From NCBI RefSeq assembly GCF_001536285.1, contig NZ_FAOZ01000011.1, forward strand, positions 1 through 64,000: a DNA stretch of 64,000 bases, in the 5' to 3' direction. The notes under the pieces are model-generated. The model did no database searches and was not told the DNA's origin. It worked only from the letters and a program-made list of their open reading frames with translations. Below are positions 43,865 to 56,636 of the stretch, piece by piece. Source of the DNA: Parafrankia irregularis (GTDB taxonomy: Bacteria; Actinomycetota; Actinomycetes; Frankiales; Frankiaceae). The position numbers were made by a program, and so were the translations under genes. Position 1 is the first letter of the stretch; each line of letters begins with the position of its first letter.

Positions 43865-45700
43865 GTGCCGGCCCCCAACCTGTCGCCAGGTAGGACGTCC
43901 ACAGCCACAGCCGGCACTCCGGCGTCCCAGGCACCCGACCAGCGGCTTGCCCGGTTGCTGACCAGCGCCGTCACCCGGCACCGGCTCGTTTCCCTGGTGA
44001 CGGCCGGCCTGGTGACGTCGTTGCTCGCGATCGCGGCGCAATGGCCCGCCTGGGCCAGGACGCCGTTTCCGGCGACGCTGAACGTGCTCGTCGTCCTCAC
44101 CTTCGTCCTCACCGGCCTGCTGCTCCTCGACGAGGACGCACTCAGCAGCGTGAGCTGGGCGTTCGTTCTGGGCGGCCTGCTGTGGGCGGTGAGCTGGACC
44201 GCCACCTGGGAACACGGCCCGAGCGCCGTGATCTCCTCGTTCGCCTACACCCATTTCTGGGTCTGCCTCGGCTGGGGTGTGCTCCGCTACCCGCACGGGC
44301 GCCTCGTCGGGTCCGTCGACCATCTGATGGTGGCCGTCGCCGTCGCGGTCATCCCCGTCGGCAACCTGGTTCTGATCGGGCTGTGCCGGCCGGAGACCCT
44401 GGGCTACCGGCCGGACGTGTGGTGGTACGGGTCCGCGATCGAGCCGGGCGTCTTCGAGCTGGTCGTCAACATCCTCGACGGCCTGACCATCGCTCTCGTC
44501 GTCGCCTTCGGGCTGGTCATCGGACGCCGCTACCGACGGGCGTCGGCGCTGGAGCGGCGCACCCTCGGCCCGGTCTCGCTGGGCCTGCTCGCCGCCTTCG
44601 TGATGGCCTCCGTGGTGAACCTGTTCGTCTACTACCCCCAGGGCGGGGCCATCGACCCGATCTTCATACCGATGGCCGCGACCCTGTTCGCCATTCCGGC
44701 GTCGTTCGCCACCGCCGCGGCGCGCCGTCACCTGGCCCGTGGCCGCATCGCCCAGCTCCTGAGCACACTGAGCACCCCACCGACGCCGAGGGCGGTGCGT
44801 GAGGTGCTGCGCGCGGCACTGGGCGACGAGAGCGCGCAGATCTACCTGTGGGTACCCGAGCGAGGTGTGCACATCGACAGCGACGGCCGGCCGGCCATCC
44901 CACCGGCAACCGACGACACGCTGCTCACGCTGCCCGTCCGCACCACCTCGGGCGCGCCGCTGGCGGTGCTGTCCGCCCGGTCATCGCTGGAGCGCGACCG
45001 CGACCTGGTGGACGTCGCGCTGAACGCCAGCGCCATCGTGCTGGAGAACGCACAACTTCACGCCATGATCGCCTCCCAGCTCGACGCGGTGCGGACCACC
45101 CGAACGCAGCTCATCGAGGTCGGTCTGGCCGAGCGCCGCCGAATCGAGCGGGACCTGCACGACGGCGCCCAGCAGCGCCTGCTGGCCCTCGCCGCCCGCC
45201 TGGGGCTCGCCCAGGCACAGGCAACAGACGAGGCCACGGCCACCGCGCTGGCGGCCGCATCCGCCGATCTCCGGGCCGCGCTGGAGGAGCTGCGCGGACT
45301 GGCCCGCGGAATCCATCCGCCGATCCTGCGGGATCGGGGGCTGAAGGCCGCGTTGGAGGACATCGCGGGCCCGCTGCCCCTGGTGGTCGATCTTCGAGTC
45401 CCGGACCAGCGTTTCGACACCGTGTTGGAGACCACTGCGTACTACACCGTGAGCGAAGCGCTGGCGAATACCGTCAAACACGCCGAAGCCACCCATGCGC
45501 AGGTTACGGTGCGAATGTCCGGTGACCGGCTCCTGGTTCAGGTCGCCGACGACGGCAAAGGCGGAGCCGTGATAAGCGAAAGCGGCGGCATCGCCGGCCT
45601 GGGTGAGCGTGTCCGCGCGCTCGGCGGGGAAATCATGCTGTCCAGCCCGCCGCATTCCGGCACCCGGCTGACCGCGGTAATCCCGGCCACAACCCACTGA
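43865..45700 (+). CDS. NarL-type sensor histidine kinase, multi-pass membrane
   Basis: 611 aa. A membrane sensor of about six to eight helices (residues 40-285: e.g. LVSLVTAGLVTSLLAIAA, LNVLVVLTFVLTGLLLL, LMVAVAVAVIPVGNLVLIGL) is followed by a GAF-like region (about 310-395) and a HisKA_3 dimerisation helix ERDLHDGAQQRLLALA with the phosphoacceptor His (about 425). The ATPase has EALANTVKHA and VADDGKGG and ends in GLGERVRALGGEIML. The signal is unknown. The cognate regulator follows after 122 bases. Confidence 0.93.
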   Translation: MPAPNLSPGRTSTATAGTPASQAPDQRLARLLTSAVTRHRLVSLVTAGLVTSLLAIAAQWPAWARTPFPATLNVLVVLTFVLTGLLLLDEDALSSVSWAFVLGGLLWAVSWTATWEHGPSAVISSFAYTHFWVCLGWGVLRYPHGRLVGSVDHLMVAVAVAVIPVGNLVLIGLCRPETLGYRPDVWWYGSAIEPGVFELVVNILDGLTIALVVAFGLVIGRRYRRASALERRTLGPVSLGLLAAFVMASVVNLFVYYPQGGAIDPIFIPMAATLFAIPASFATAAARRHLARGRIAQLLSTLSTPPTPRAVREVLRAALGDESAQIYLWVPERGVHIDSDGRPAIPPATDDTLLTLPVRTTSGAPLAVLSARSSLERDRDLVDVALNASAIVLENAQLHAMIASQLDAVRTTRTQLIEVGLAERRRIERDLHDGAQQRLLALAARLGLAQAQATDEATATALAAASADLRAALEELRGLARGIHPPILRDRGLKAALEDIAGPLPLVVDLRVPDQRFDTVLETTAYYTVSEALANTVKHAEATHAQVTVRMSGDRLLVQVADDGKGGAVISESGGIAGLGERVRALGGEIMLSSPPHSGTRLTAVIPATTH

Positions 45701-45790
45701 TGTGATGCCACCGCCGTAATGCCACCGCCGTAATGCCACTGCTGTAATGCCACTGATGCGATGACCAGGACCACGGACAACCAGACCCAC
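45701..45790 (+). repeat. Tandem 15-bp repeats between kinase and regulator
   Basis: GCCGTAATGCCACC-type units occur three to four times right after the kinase stop, followed by two copies of ACCCACGGACAACCAG-like sequence. The spacing breaks the usual kinase-regulator overlap. Confidence 0.7.
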
Positions 45791-45822
45791 GGACAACCAG
45801 GCGCGACCTTGATCGGGGCGAC

Positions 45823-46530
45823 ATGCGGGTAGCTATCGCGGACGACTCAACACTGTTCCGGGAGGGCCTCGCGATGCTGCTGGCCTCGGCCGGTGTCGAG
45901 GTGACGGCACAGGCCTCCGAGCCGCGCGGGATCCTCGCCCACCTCAAGGACGCCCAGCTCGCGGACGCGCAGCCCGATGTCGTCATCCTCGACATGCGGA
46001 TGCCGCCGACGTTCACCGACGAGGGCCTCGTCTGCGCGGAGCTGATCCGCGCCCAGCATCCGGCGGTCGGCGTGCTCGTCCTGTCCACCTACTCGGACGT
46101 CCACTACGCGGTGCGCCTGCTCGGTGACGGCCGGGGCGGGATGGGCTACCTGCTCAAGGACCGGGTCGCCGATCTCAACGGGCTGCTGGACGGCGTGCGC
46201 CGCATCGCGGCCGGCCGCCTCGTCGTCGACGAGGACATCATCGCGGGGCTGCTGGCGCACCGGCGGCGTGCCGAGGCGCTCGACCGGCTTACCGAGAGGG
46301 AGCGCGCCGTTCTGCGGGAAATGGCAGAAGGCCGCTCCAATGCCGGTATTGCCGGGAAACTGCACCTTGCCCCCAAAACAGTCGAAAACCACGTCGCCAG
46401 TGTGTTCTCGAAACTCGGGATGCCCGCGTCCGGCGACGACAACCGGCGAGTCCTGGCCGTCCTCGCCTGGCTTCGGTCGGCGGGTGACACCGCCTCCATC
46501 GCCGCACCGGGCGGATCTCCCGGCCGGTAG
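45823..46530 (+). CDS. NarL/FixJ-type response regulator
   Basis: 235 aa. Receiver domain with Asp7/Asp8 and phosphoacceptor Asp57 in VVILDMRMPP, Ser/Thr of STYSDVHY and Lys in YLLKDRV. The C-terminal LuxR HTH is LTERERAVLREMAEGRSNAGIAGKL...KTVENHVASVFSKLGM (split around 156-200). It is the partner of the upstream kinase. The C-terminal 15 aa are low complexity. Confidence 0.94.
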   Translation: MRVAIADDSTLFREGLAMLLASAGVEVTAQASEPRGILAHLKDAQLADAQPDVVILDMRMPPTFTDEGLVCAELIRAQHPAVGVLVLSTYSDVHYAVRLLGDGRGGMGYLLKDRVADLNGLLDGVRRIAAGRLVVDEDIIAGLLAHRRRAEALDRLTERERAVLREMAEGRSNAGIAGKLHLAPKTVENHVASVFSKLGMPASGDDNRRVLAVLAWLRSAGDTASIAAPGGSPGR

Positions 46531-47174
46531 GCACCCGGCAGAGCAGGAGACACCGGCAGACGGGTCGAGCCGGCTGTACGGGCGGTGGCGGGCGAGACCG
46601 GCAGCGGGTGGGGCCGGCATGCGGGGTGGCTCCGGCGTGGGGGTGGATCCCCTCGGCGCCAGCCCACCCCACGGGCCCGCCGTCCAACAGTCCGGCCGGA
46701 ACGGCGACGGCGACGCGCCAGAACCACGGCACCCACAACCACGGCCACGGACCTGACGTACACGCCGCATTGTGAACTTTCGATAGCACACCGTTGACCA
46801 GACAGTGCGCTGCGCACCACACCCGGCCGTGTGAGTTATCTCGCTTGATCCCGGCCACCTGCGGATTCAGGCAGAACGACGCACACCCCACACAGCCGCA
46901 AGGCGTGACGACCCAACCGCCCGTAGATACCCAAATCGGTCAGTTCATTACCAGCTGCACCAGCCCTGGCGCCACCCGCAGCTCGGCGGCATACAGGGTG
47001 GCAGAGCACACGTGGGATAGACGCCACCGATCACGCGCATGTGGTGGCTCGAACCGCGAGACTTGGGGACAACCGAACCGAACCAGTGAACCGGCGAGAG
47101 CGCTCCGAACCGGGCGCGCGCCCGGAGGTGGCCGACGCCGTCACCCGGCAGTGCCATGGCGAGAGGAGCCCGGC
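46531..47174. promoter_or_regulatory. Citrate synthase upstream region
   Basis: About 640 bases without a convincing gene. GTGGGGGTGG and CCACCCCAC around 46637-46672 can pair and may terminate the regulator transcript. The citrate synthase promoter must lie in the last 300 bases but cannot be placed exactly. Confidence 0.4.
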
Positions 47175-48542
<1,368 letters not shown>

Positions 48543-48600
48543 GCCCCCAGGGAGTCCGCCCGCCGCACCGATCCGCGGCGGGCCTGAGACACCCACCTGA

Positions 48601-48637
48601 GACGACCGCCGCCGGCTGCCGCCGACCGGCGGTCGTC
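48601..48637 (+). terminator. Terminator hairpin after gltA
   Basis: GACGACCGCCG and CGGCGGTCGTC are perfect 11-base arms with a 15-base loop, followed by GTGTTTCC. A second stem CCCGCCGC/GCGGCGGG lies just before (48559-48582). Confidence 0.75.
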
Positions 48638-48693
48638 GTGTTTCCAGCCTTCGACGGCTGGCCGGCGGCGCTGCAGCCGGCAAGCCGCCTCCG

Positions 48694-50271
48694 TCAGCCT
48701 CGCAGGAGGGTGATGGTGCGGCCGGCGGGGCTGCTGGCCGTGCCGATGCTGGTGCGCTCGTGGATGGCCGGCGCGGCCGGACGGCGGTCAAAGATGGCCA
48801 GGGTGCCGCCGAGCAGGCCGAGACGATCCAGGTAGGCGTCGAGCTGGCCCAGCCCTTCCGCCAGCGGGTCGGGGTCGCCCGCGGCACGGACCTTGAGCTC
48901 AAGCCCTTCGAGCTGCCAGGCGCGCCGCCCGCCAGGATCGCGATACGGCCAGCGGATGAGCAGGTCGATGCGGCCGCGGCCGACACCGTACTCACGCTCC
49001 ACGAAGCCGCCGCCGTTGATGAGACGCTGCAGGAAAGCCATCATCACCAGCTGTGGCGCGGCCTCGTGGTAGACCTGCCGGGCAGCCAGGACATCACCGT
49101 TGACTCGCCAGAACGCGGCGAACTCGGCGAGCATCCGGGTGAGGTCGAGCCGTCCGTCGGGAAGGACGAAGGATCGCGGCTCGGCGGTGACATTGGCGGC
49201 GACGTCGGCAGCCAGCACCCGCGGTATGACCTCCCGATAGATCGGGTTGGCGATCCGGACAGGAGGATCCTCGGCCACGAGCCCGAGATCGCGGGTGTAG
49301 CTGAGGTCATCGTCGTAGGGATCCAGCAGCAACGTCGTTCCCGCCAGCACCGGCTCGACCACCCGCTGGACCCGCGGCTCCCGCAGCTTGTCCACCAGCG
49401 AGTCGAGATGCGTGGCACGGGCGACGATGAGCCGCTCCTTCGCCTGTTCCACGTGGTCGATGCTGATCGGGGTGGACGCCGGGACCGCCATCTCGTCGAC
49501 AATCTCGGCCGCGAGCGCGTTGACCAGCCACGGCTGGCCCGCGGTCAGCTCGAAGGCGCGCGTCGTGGCCTCCGCCGTGAACACCTGGCCGGTGTCGGCT
49601 GTGTGCTGGGCGTACAGTTCCCGCACCTCGCCGGCGGTGAAGTTCCCCAGCCGCAGCGACTTGACCTTGATGTTGAACGGGCTGGCCGTACCCAGCCGGG
49701 ACGGGTCGCCGCCAGAGGCGGCTTTGTAGTCGCGGACGTCCCGCAGGCCGCAAAGCGCGACGGAGATCGGAAAATTGGTTGGACGGCCGCGATATCCGTC
49801 GCGGAGCTGGCTCAGAAAACTGATCAGGGTTCGACCCTGCAGCGCGTCGATCTCGTCGAAAAACAGCACCAGCGGCCGCGGGCAGGCCCGCGCCCACGCG
49901 GTCAGCGCCGTGGCGAGAAGGGTCCCTTCCGATGCCTCGGGCCACGGCGGCGGTCGCAGGCCCTCGGACAGCGTGCTCTCAGCACCCGAGCGGATCCGGT
50001 CGAGAACGGCGCGGGTAGCTGCACCGATGTCGTCGCCCCAGGCTCGGCCCGCCTCGCAGGAGAACAGCAGCGCCGCGTACTGGCCGGTGGCGGTCAGCTC
50101 GTCCGCGAGCGCCTGCAGTGTCGTCGTCTTGCCCGTTTGCCGCGGAGCATGTACGACGAAGTAGCCTTCCCGCGCCACGAGCCGCGGGACCTCCGCCAGC
50201 CGCGCCGACGCCGGGATCATGTAGTGGTTCCTCGGCACGCACGGCCCGGCGGTATTGAACCAACGAACCAC
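48694..50271 (-). CDS. AAA ATPase with C-terminal PD-(D/E)XK nuclease-like domain
   Basis: 525 aa. Walker A APRQTGKTTTL (about 43-53), Walker B VLFFDEIDAL (about 134-143), sensor-like LCGLRDVRDY, then a wHTH-like lid with GQPWLVNALA. The C-terminal 130 aa contain GRIDLLIRW ... LEGLELKVR (about 440-475), an acidic residue followed by E-x-K like PD-(D/E)XK nucleases, then AEGLGQLDAYLDRLG. Proteins with this layout are widespread, mobile and of unknown role; defence or DNA processing is speculation. The GTG start is at 50271. It is inserted between gltA and serC and is alone in its transcription unit. Confidence 0.82.
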   Translation of the reverse strand: MVRWFNTAGPCVPRNHYMIPASARLAEVPRLVAREGYFVVHAPRQTGKTTTLQALADELTATGQYAALLFSCEAGRAWGDDIGAATRAVLDRIRSGAESTLSEGLRPPPWPEASEGTLLATALTAWARACPRPLVLFFDEIDALQGRTLISFLSQLRDGYRGRPTNFPISVALCGLRDVRDYKAASGGDPSRLGTASPFNIKVKSLRLGNFTAGEVRELYAQHTADTGQVFTAEATTRAFELTAGQPWLVNALAAEIVDEMAVPASTPISIDHVEQAKERLIVARATHLDSLVDKLREPRVQRVVEPVLAGTTLLLDPYDDDLSYTRDLGLVAEDPPVRIANPIYREVIPRVLAADVAANVTAEPRSFVLPDGRLDLTRMLAEFAAFWRVNGDVLAARQVYHEAAPQLVMMAFLQRLINGGGFVEREYGVGRGRIDLLIRWPYRDPGGRRAWQLEGLELKVRAAGDPDPLAEGLGQLDAYLDRLGLLGGTLAIFDRRPAAPAIHERTSIGTASSPAGRTITLLRG

Positions 50272-50436
50272 CAGGACTGACCTCCACCGCCCAACCAGCG
50301 ATCAAGGACAGTCTACGGACCGCCCTGGGACCGTTTCTGATCCTGTCGAGTGCGGCGGCGGAGCTCGGAGGTTGGCTCTGAAGCGCTCGACTTCCGAGTA
50401 CTTCAGAGCTGGGCGCGGGTGTTCGTCCCAAACGAT

Positions 50437-50469
50437 CGGGCCGGGAGGACAGATCGTCCTCCCGGCCCG
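50437..50469 (-). terminator. serC terminator
   Basis: CGGGCCGGGAGGAC and GTCCTCCCGGCCCG are perfect 14-base arms around AGATC, 14 bases after the serC stop. Confidence 0.85.
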
Positions 50470-50482
50470 AGTCGCATGTTGG

Positions 50483-52694
<2,212 letters not shown>

Positions 52695-53263
52695 CGAGTC
52701 CGGATCTCCGCTTCTGTCTCGGCCGACAGTGGGACGGGCCCTGCCGGGACCGGTCAGCCGCGGCTGCGCATCGCCGGATCCGGCGCGCGCCGACCTGGCG
52801 GTCGTCGCATCGTCCCGGTTCCAGCGCGGCCCCGTTGCCGCCGCCGTCGGCGACTCGTCGAGTTCGTCGGTGCTGTGGTTGTTCCCTGCGGTTGTTCCCT
52901 GCCGTCGCCAGACCATGTGGTCGCCAGACCCGCGGTCGCTCGGCGAGTGGCCGCTCGGCCGATGGTCGCGCCGAGCGCGGTCGCTCTGATGAGTGGTCGC
53001 TGGTGATGACTGGTCGCGCTGTCACCACATCGGTCCGTGGCCACATCGGTCCTGCGTTAAGGACGTAATCGTCCGTCTGCATCCTGCCCTGTCGAGAGCC
53101 GTTTCGCCACTGGGCGGGAAGTGATGAGTCGCGTTACGCACCGGCGCCCCGCCCACACATCACCCGCACTTCGTCATCAAGCGTGCGAGGGCGTCCGCTG
53201 CCACCACCCGCCCATCCGAGGTGATGCCAGTCACATTGCCGAGGGCCTGCCAGGATCCGAACC
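52695..53263. promoter_or_regulatory. Divergent promoter region citrate synthase / pdxH
   Basis: About 570 bases. GGTTGTTCCCTGC is repeated twice near 52878-52905 and GGTCGC or GTCGCTC occurs many times between 52910 and 53020. GCGTTACGC at about 53133 is a short palindrome. No gene was recognised. Confidence 0.4.
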
Positions 53264-54007
53264 GTGAACCTCCACCCGCCGACACCCGATCCCGCGGTGC
53301 TGCGCCGCAGCTACCGTCCAGGGCGGTTCGACGAGGCCATGCTCGCCGCGACCTGGACCGAGCAGTTCCGGAAATGGTTCGCGGAGGCCTCCGCCCCAGA
53401 ATCCGGAATCAGCGAGCCAAATGCGATGATCTTCGGTACCGCCGACGCCGACGGTCGTCCCGGTTCCCGCACGGTGCTGATGAAGGGATTCGATCAGCAG
53501 GGATTCGTGCTCTTTACGAACTACCATTCGGCGAAAGCCCGCCAGGCCGCTGCGAACCCCTACGGATCCCTCCTCTTCCCGTGGTATCCGCTGGAACGGC
53601 AGGTGATCGTGACGGGCTCCGTCGAACGGGTTCCGCGTGCGGAGAGCGAGGCCTATTTCCGTTCCCGGCCACGCAGATCCCAGCTCGGCGCCTGGGCGAG
53701 TCACCAGTCAGAGGTGATCTCCTCCCGCGAGGTGCTCACCGACCGGCTGGCCGAGCTCGAGATCCGATGGCCCGGGAACGAATCGGTGCCGACCCCCCCG
53801 TTCTGGGGAGGCCTTCGGTTGGTACCGAACGCGGTCGAGTTCTGGCAGGGCCGCCCGGACCGCCTTCACGATCGCCTGCGCTATCGGATGATCACAGAAA
53901 GTGGGGCATCCGCGGTTGCGGGTGAGCCGGCGGCCAGCCCCGGCACGACCCACAGCCAGGCGCCCGACCGGGCTCCCACCTGGATCATCGAACGGTTGGC
54001 GCCCTGA
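53264..54007 (+). CDS. pdxH: Pyridoxamine 5'-phosphate oxidase
   Basis: FMN enzyme forming pyridoxal phosphate from PNP or PMP. SYRPGRFDEAML, GRPGSRTVLMKGFDQQGFVLFTNY (split about 65-88), FPWYPLERQVIVTGSVER, SRPRRSQLGAWAS and the C-terminal LRLVPNAVEFWQGRPDRLHDR all match PdxH. The C-terminus has an extra ~30-aa Ser/Pro segment before IIERLAP. Start GTG at 53264. It is divergent from the CitA-serC operon, whose SerC is PLP-dependent. Confidence 0.95.
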   Translation: MNLHPPTPDPAVLRRSYRPGRFDEAMLAATWTEQFRKWFAEASAPESGISEPNAMIFGTADADGRPGSRTVLMKGFDQQGFVLFTNYHSAKARQAAANPYGSLLFPWYPLERQVIVTGSVERVPRAESEAYFRSRPRRSQLGAWASHQSEVISSREVLTDRLAELEIRWPGNESVPTPPFWGGLRLVPNAVEFWQGRPDRLHDRLRYRMITESGASAVAGEPAASPGTTHSQAPDRAPTWIIERLAP

Positions 54008-54364
54008 CGCCGAACCGATCCAGGCTGAAGAATCCGACCGCCGGTGGCCCCGATGCACAACATGATTCCGGCAGGTGAACGGCAGGTGAGCCGACCCACC
54101 GGATCGACGGTTCACGACCGACCCCACACCTTGCCACCGCGACGCGTTTAACACAGATGAACACCCAACGTTTCCGCTACGTCGGACCCGCCCACCCCGT
54201 GACGATGCGGGAATTGGTACCTTTCTGCCTGCAGCCGTACCTGATCAGCAAACGCTGATCCGCGTCCCGCGCCGACTCGCCGCCCTCCGGCTGGTCGGGC
54301 ACCTTGACGGGCCGCCGGCAGCGCGTGTCAAGGGCGACCCGTCACAACGTAGGGAGACGGATTC
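54008..54364. promoter_or_regulatory. Upstream region of the secreted protein gene, with hairpin
   Basis: GATCAGC-AAAC-GCTGATC (54243-54260) is a perfect 7-bp stem. It overlaps the end of a 33-codon frame (54157-54258). GGCAGGTGA is repeated near 54075. The hairpin could be an attenuator or the pdxH terminator. Confidence 0.4.
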
Positions 54365-55129
54365 ATGCGGATCACCAGAATGCGGGCCGTGGCGGCCGGC
54401 GTTCTCGGAGCGGCCCTGATAGCGGTCGCCCCACCGGCCTCGGCAGCCACGACGACGACGTCCACCAGCCCCAGCGCCTCCCCGACGGTGGAAGCCACCA
54501 CCACCACGGAGCCGGAGGCACACCTGACCTCGCCGGAGACGACCGAGACGCCGTCGGCGGACGAGTCGGCCACGCCGGACCCGGACGTTTCCGCGACTCC
54601 CACGGCGACAGACACCCCGCAGACAACGGCGGACGCCACGGCCAGCGCCACGGCGACGGAAAGCGCGTCACCCACGTCGACCCCGACCGAGGGCACCGGT
54701 GACCCGGTCCTCGACGGCTTCCTGTCCCTGCTCCCGTTCAAGGTGCCGCTGGACAAGGAAATCGACGGGATCGAGGACTTCGAGGCCAACCCGTTCGTCC
54801 TCACCTTCAAGTGCGGCGCCAACGGCCCCGACTGGACGCTGCAGAACACCCAGGACAGGGCCTTCGGGTTCGGCTGGTTCGACACCAGCCTCGGCGCCGG
54901 CATCTCCGAGATCGGCCCCGGTGAGACCCTGACTCTCGACTCACACGGCGGGGCCGTGGTCGCGGCCCCGTGGGACGCGGAGACCGGCTACCTGCTGGTG
55001 ACCCTGCCCACCGTCGGGGTGTCCGACTGCGAGGGCACCGACCCGCCGGCGGCCGTGCCCGCCGTGCTGCCCATCGCTGCCCCCGCTGCCACGACGGCGG
55101 TGCGCACCGAGCCGTATTACACGGGATGA
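54365..55129 (+). CDS. Secreted Thr/Ser-rich protein of unknown function
   Basis: 254 aa. A Sec signal (residues 1-28, ending PPASAA) is followed by an ~85-aa Thr/Ser/Ala/Pro region, likely extended and possibly glycosylated, then a compact domain (about 115-225: LPFKVPLDKEIDGIEDF, FGFGWFDTSLGAGISEIGPGETLTL) with two Cys (CGANG, SDCEG). No family recognised. GGGAGACGG precedes the ATG. Its stop overlaps the start of the L,D-transpeptidase gene (ATGA), so the pair probably works together at the cell wall. Confidence 0.8.
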   Translation: MRITRMRAVAAGVLGAALIAVAPPASAATTTTSTSPSASPTVEATTTTEPEAHLTSPETTETPSADESATPDPDVSATPTATDTPQTTADATASATATESASPTSTPTEGTGDPVLDGFLSLLPFKVPLDKEIDGIEDFEANPFVLTFKCGANGPDWTLQNTQDRAFGFGWFDTSLGAGISEIGPGETLTLDSHGGAVVAAPWDAETGYLLVTLPTVGVSDCEGTDPPAAVPAVLPIAAPAATTAVRTEPYYTG

Positions 55130-55923
55130 CACGTCACCACGAAGCGCTCGCCGAGCGCTCGACCGGCCGCCGCGCCCTGTCACGGACAGGGGCGGCGGCA
55201 CTGGCCGTTGTGCTGGGCGGCGTGATCCTCAGCGGCTGTGGCGGCGATGACGGGGCTTCCGGGCCGGCCGCGGTTCCCGCGGCGGTCCAGAGCCAGCTCG
55301 CCGCCGTCGCCGGGCTCAACCAGGGCACGAGCACCGTGCTGACCGCCAGCGGCGCCAGTGTCGACATCTACCAGGCCCCCACCGCCGCGAAGCCGACGCG
55401 CAGCCTGTCGAACCCGAACGAGAACGGCGCCCCGCGGGTCTTCCTCGTGCAGGCGAAGATGCCGGGATGGTGGCAGGTCCTGCTGCCCGTCGAGCCCAAC
55501 GGAAGCACCGGCTGGGTGAAGGCCGAGCAGGTCACCGCGAGCCAGACGCCCTACCGCATCGAGGTGGCGCGTGGCGCGCACGTGCTGCGCCTCTTCAACG
55601 GCGATCAGAAGATCGCCGAGGAGAAGGTGGCCATCGGCACCTCGGACACTCCCACCCCCGGCGGCCGCTTCTTCCTGATGGAGCTGCTGCGCCCGAGCAA
55701 CCCGAACGGTGCCTACGGGCCGTACGCGTTCGGCCTGAGCGGGTTCTCCACCAGCCTGGAAGACTTCGGCGGCCGCGATCCCGTCATCGGGATCCACGGC
55801 ACGAACGATCCGAGCTCGCTGGGCCGCGACGTCAGCCATGGCTGCATCCGGCTGAGCAACGACTCGATCACCCGGCTGGCACAGACCGTCCCGCTGGGGA
55901 CGCCAGTGGAGATCGTCGCCTGA
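55126..55923 (+). CDS. L,D-transpeptidase lipoprotein (YkuD family)
   Basis: 265 aa. Signal peptide with lipobox LSGCGG (Cys about 38). An SH3-like region follows (about 68-125, VDIYQAP ... WVKAEQV), then the YkuD catalytic domain with IGIHGTND and the active-site SHGCIRLSNDSI (Cys about 242). It forms 3-3 cross-links in peptidoglycan or attaches proteins. The start ATG overlaps the stop of the secreted protein gene. A hairpin terminator follows the stop. Confidence 0.93.
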   Translation: MTRHHEALAERSTGRRALSRTGAAALAVVLGGVILSGCGGDDGASGPAAVPAAVQSQLAAVAGLNQGTSTVLTASGASVDIYQAPTAAKPTRSLSNPNENGAPRVFLVQAKMPGWWQVLLPVEPNGSTGWVKAEQVTASQTPYRIEVARGAHVLRLFNGDQKIAEEKVAIGTSDTPTPGGRFFLMELLRPSNPNGAYGPYAFGLSGFSTSLEDFGGRDPVIGIHGTNDPSSLGRDVSHGCIRLSNDSITRLAQTVPLGTPVEIVA

Positions 55924-55934
55924 TCCCGGATGAT

Positions 55935-55972
55935 CCCGGGCTGATCAGCCTTACCCGCGTGATCAGCCCGGG
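55935..55972 (+). terminator. Terminator after the L,D-transpeptidase gene
   Basis: CCCGGGCTGATCA and TGATCAGCCCGGG, perfect 13-base arms with a 12-base loop, 12 bases after the stop. Confidence 0.8.
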
Positions 55973-56636
55973 GCCCGATCCACGCTGATGTTCGGTCCGC
56001 GCCGCCCAATGCCCGGTCGACGCCGAGGCTCACCCTGCCGTCGCCGGGCCGGCGCGCCATAGGCCAAGGCCAGCACTGGCATCGCCGCTACTCGAAGATC
56101 ATGGGATTTTGGTCGTCCCGACGACCGGGATCCTCAACTCTTGTCTGGTCGCAACGGTTGCCCGAGGCGCGGCCCGGGGTCACCGCTCGAAGATCATGGG
56201 ATTTTCGTCGTCCGACGACCACGATCCTCAGGTTCTTGCCCGACAGCCGACAGCAACGGCTTCCCGAGTTCGGGATTCTGTCGCCGTGCCGCGGATGGAC
56301 GCTCCGTTTCGGACTCGCTCTGTCGGGATCAGCCCCGATGACGCTCCGGCGGACGGGTGTGCCCGTGGCGCGTCGGCACGAGCTGCCCTCCACATCCCGC
56401 ACCGACGCGGCCACGTCCGATGGAGCCCGTCACTTCCCCACCGGATGGACGGGCGAGGAGTCGAGCCCGCCGCCTCCCTGCCCACCTCAAGGGTGGCCAA
56501 TCGCGGCCGAGTGAACCTGCGGACAGGGGAATCAGATGGTGTCGGATAGCCGACACGACCACCGCTTGCGACTAGACCAAACAACCCGATAAAGGAAACA
56601 TCCGACGATCCGCCGCACCGGGCCGCGCCGGGCGAT
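55973..56636. other. Convergent intergenic region
   Basis: About 660 bases, holding the tandem palindromic units (56087-56250) and otherwise low-quality frames. No gene was recognised. Confidence 0.45.
56087..56250 (+). repeat. Dispersed palindromic repeat, copy 5 (two tandem units)
   Basis: Two direct units about 95 bases apart: each has CTCGAAGATCATGGGATTTT then a palindrome (GGTCGT-CCCG-ACGACC; CGTCGT-CC-GACGAC), GATCCTCA and CTTG. Both keep the GATTTTGGTCGT core of the other copies but with a different outer stem. Located between the convergent transpeptidase and photolyase genes. Confidence 0.7.

Noticed and set aside
43535..44872. Upstream extension of the MarR frame
   Set aside because: It crosses the divergent promoter and runs antisense to the histidine kinase membrane region.
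54365..54720. Thr/Ser-rich tract as a mistranslated frame
   Set aside because: The signal peptide, ribosome site and coupled downstream gene are all in this frame, so it is the real one.
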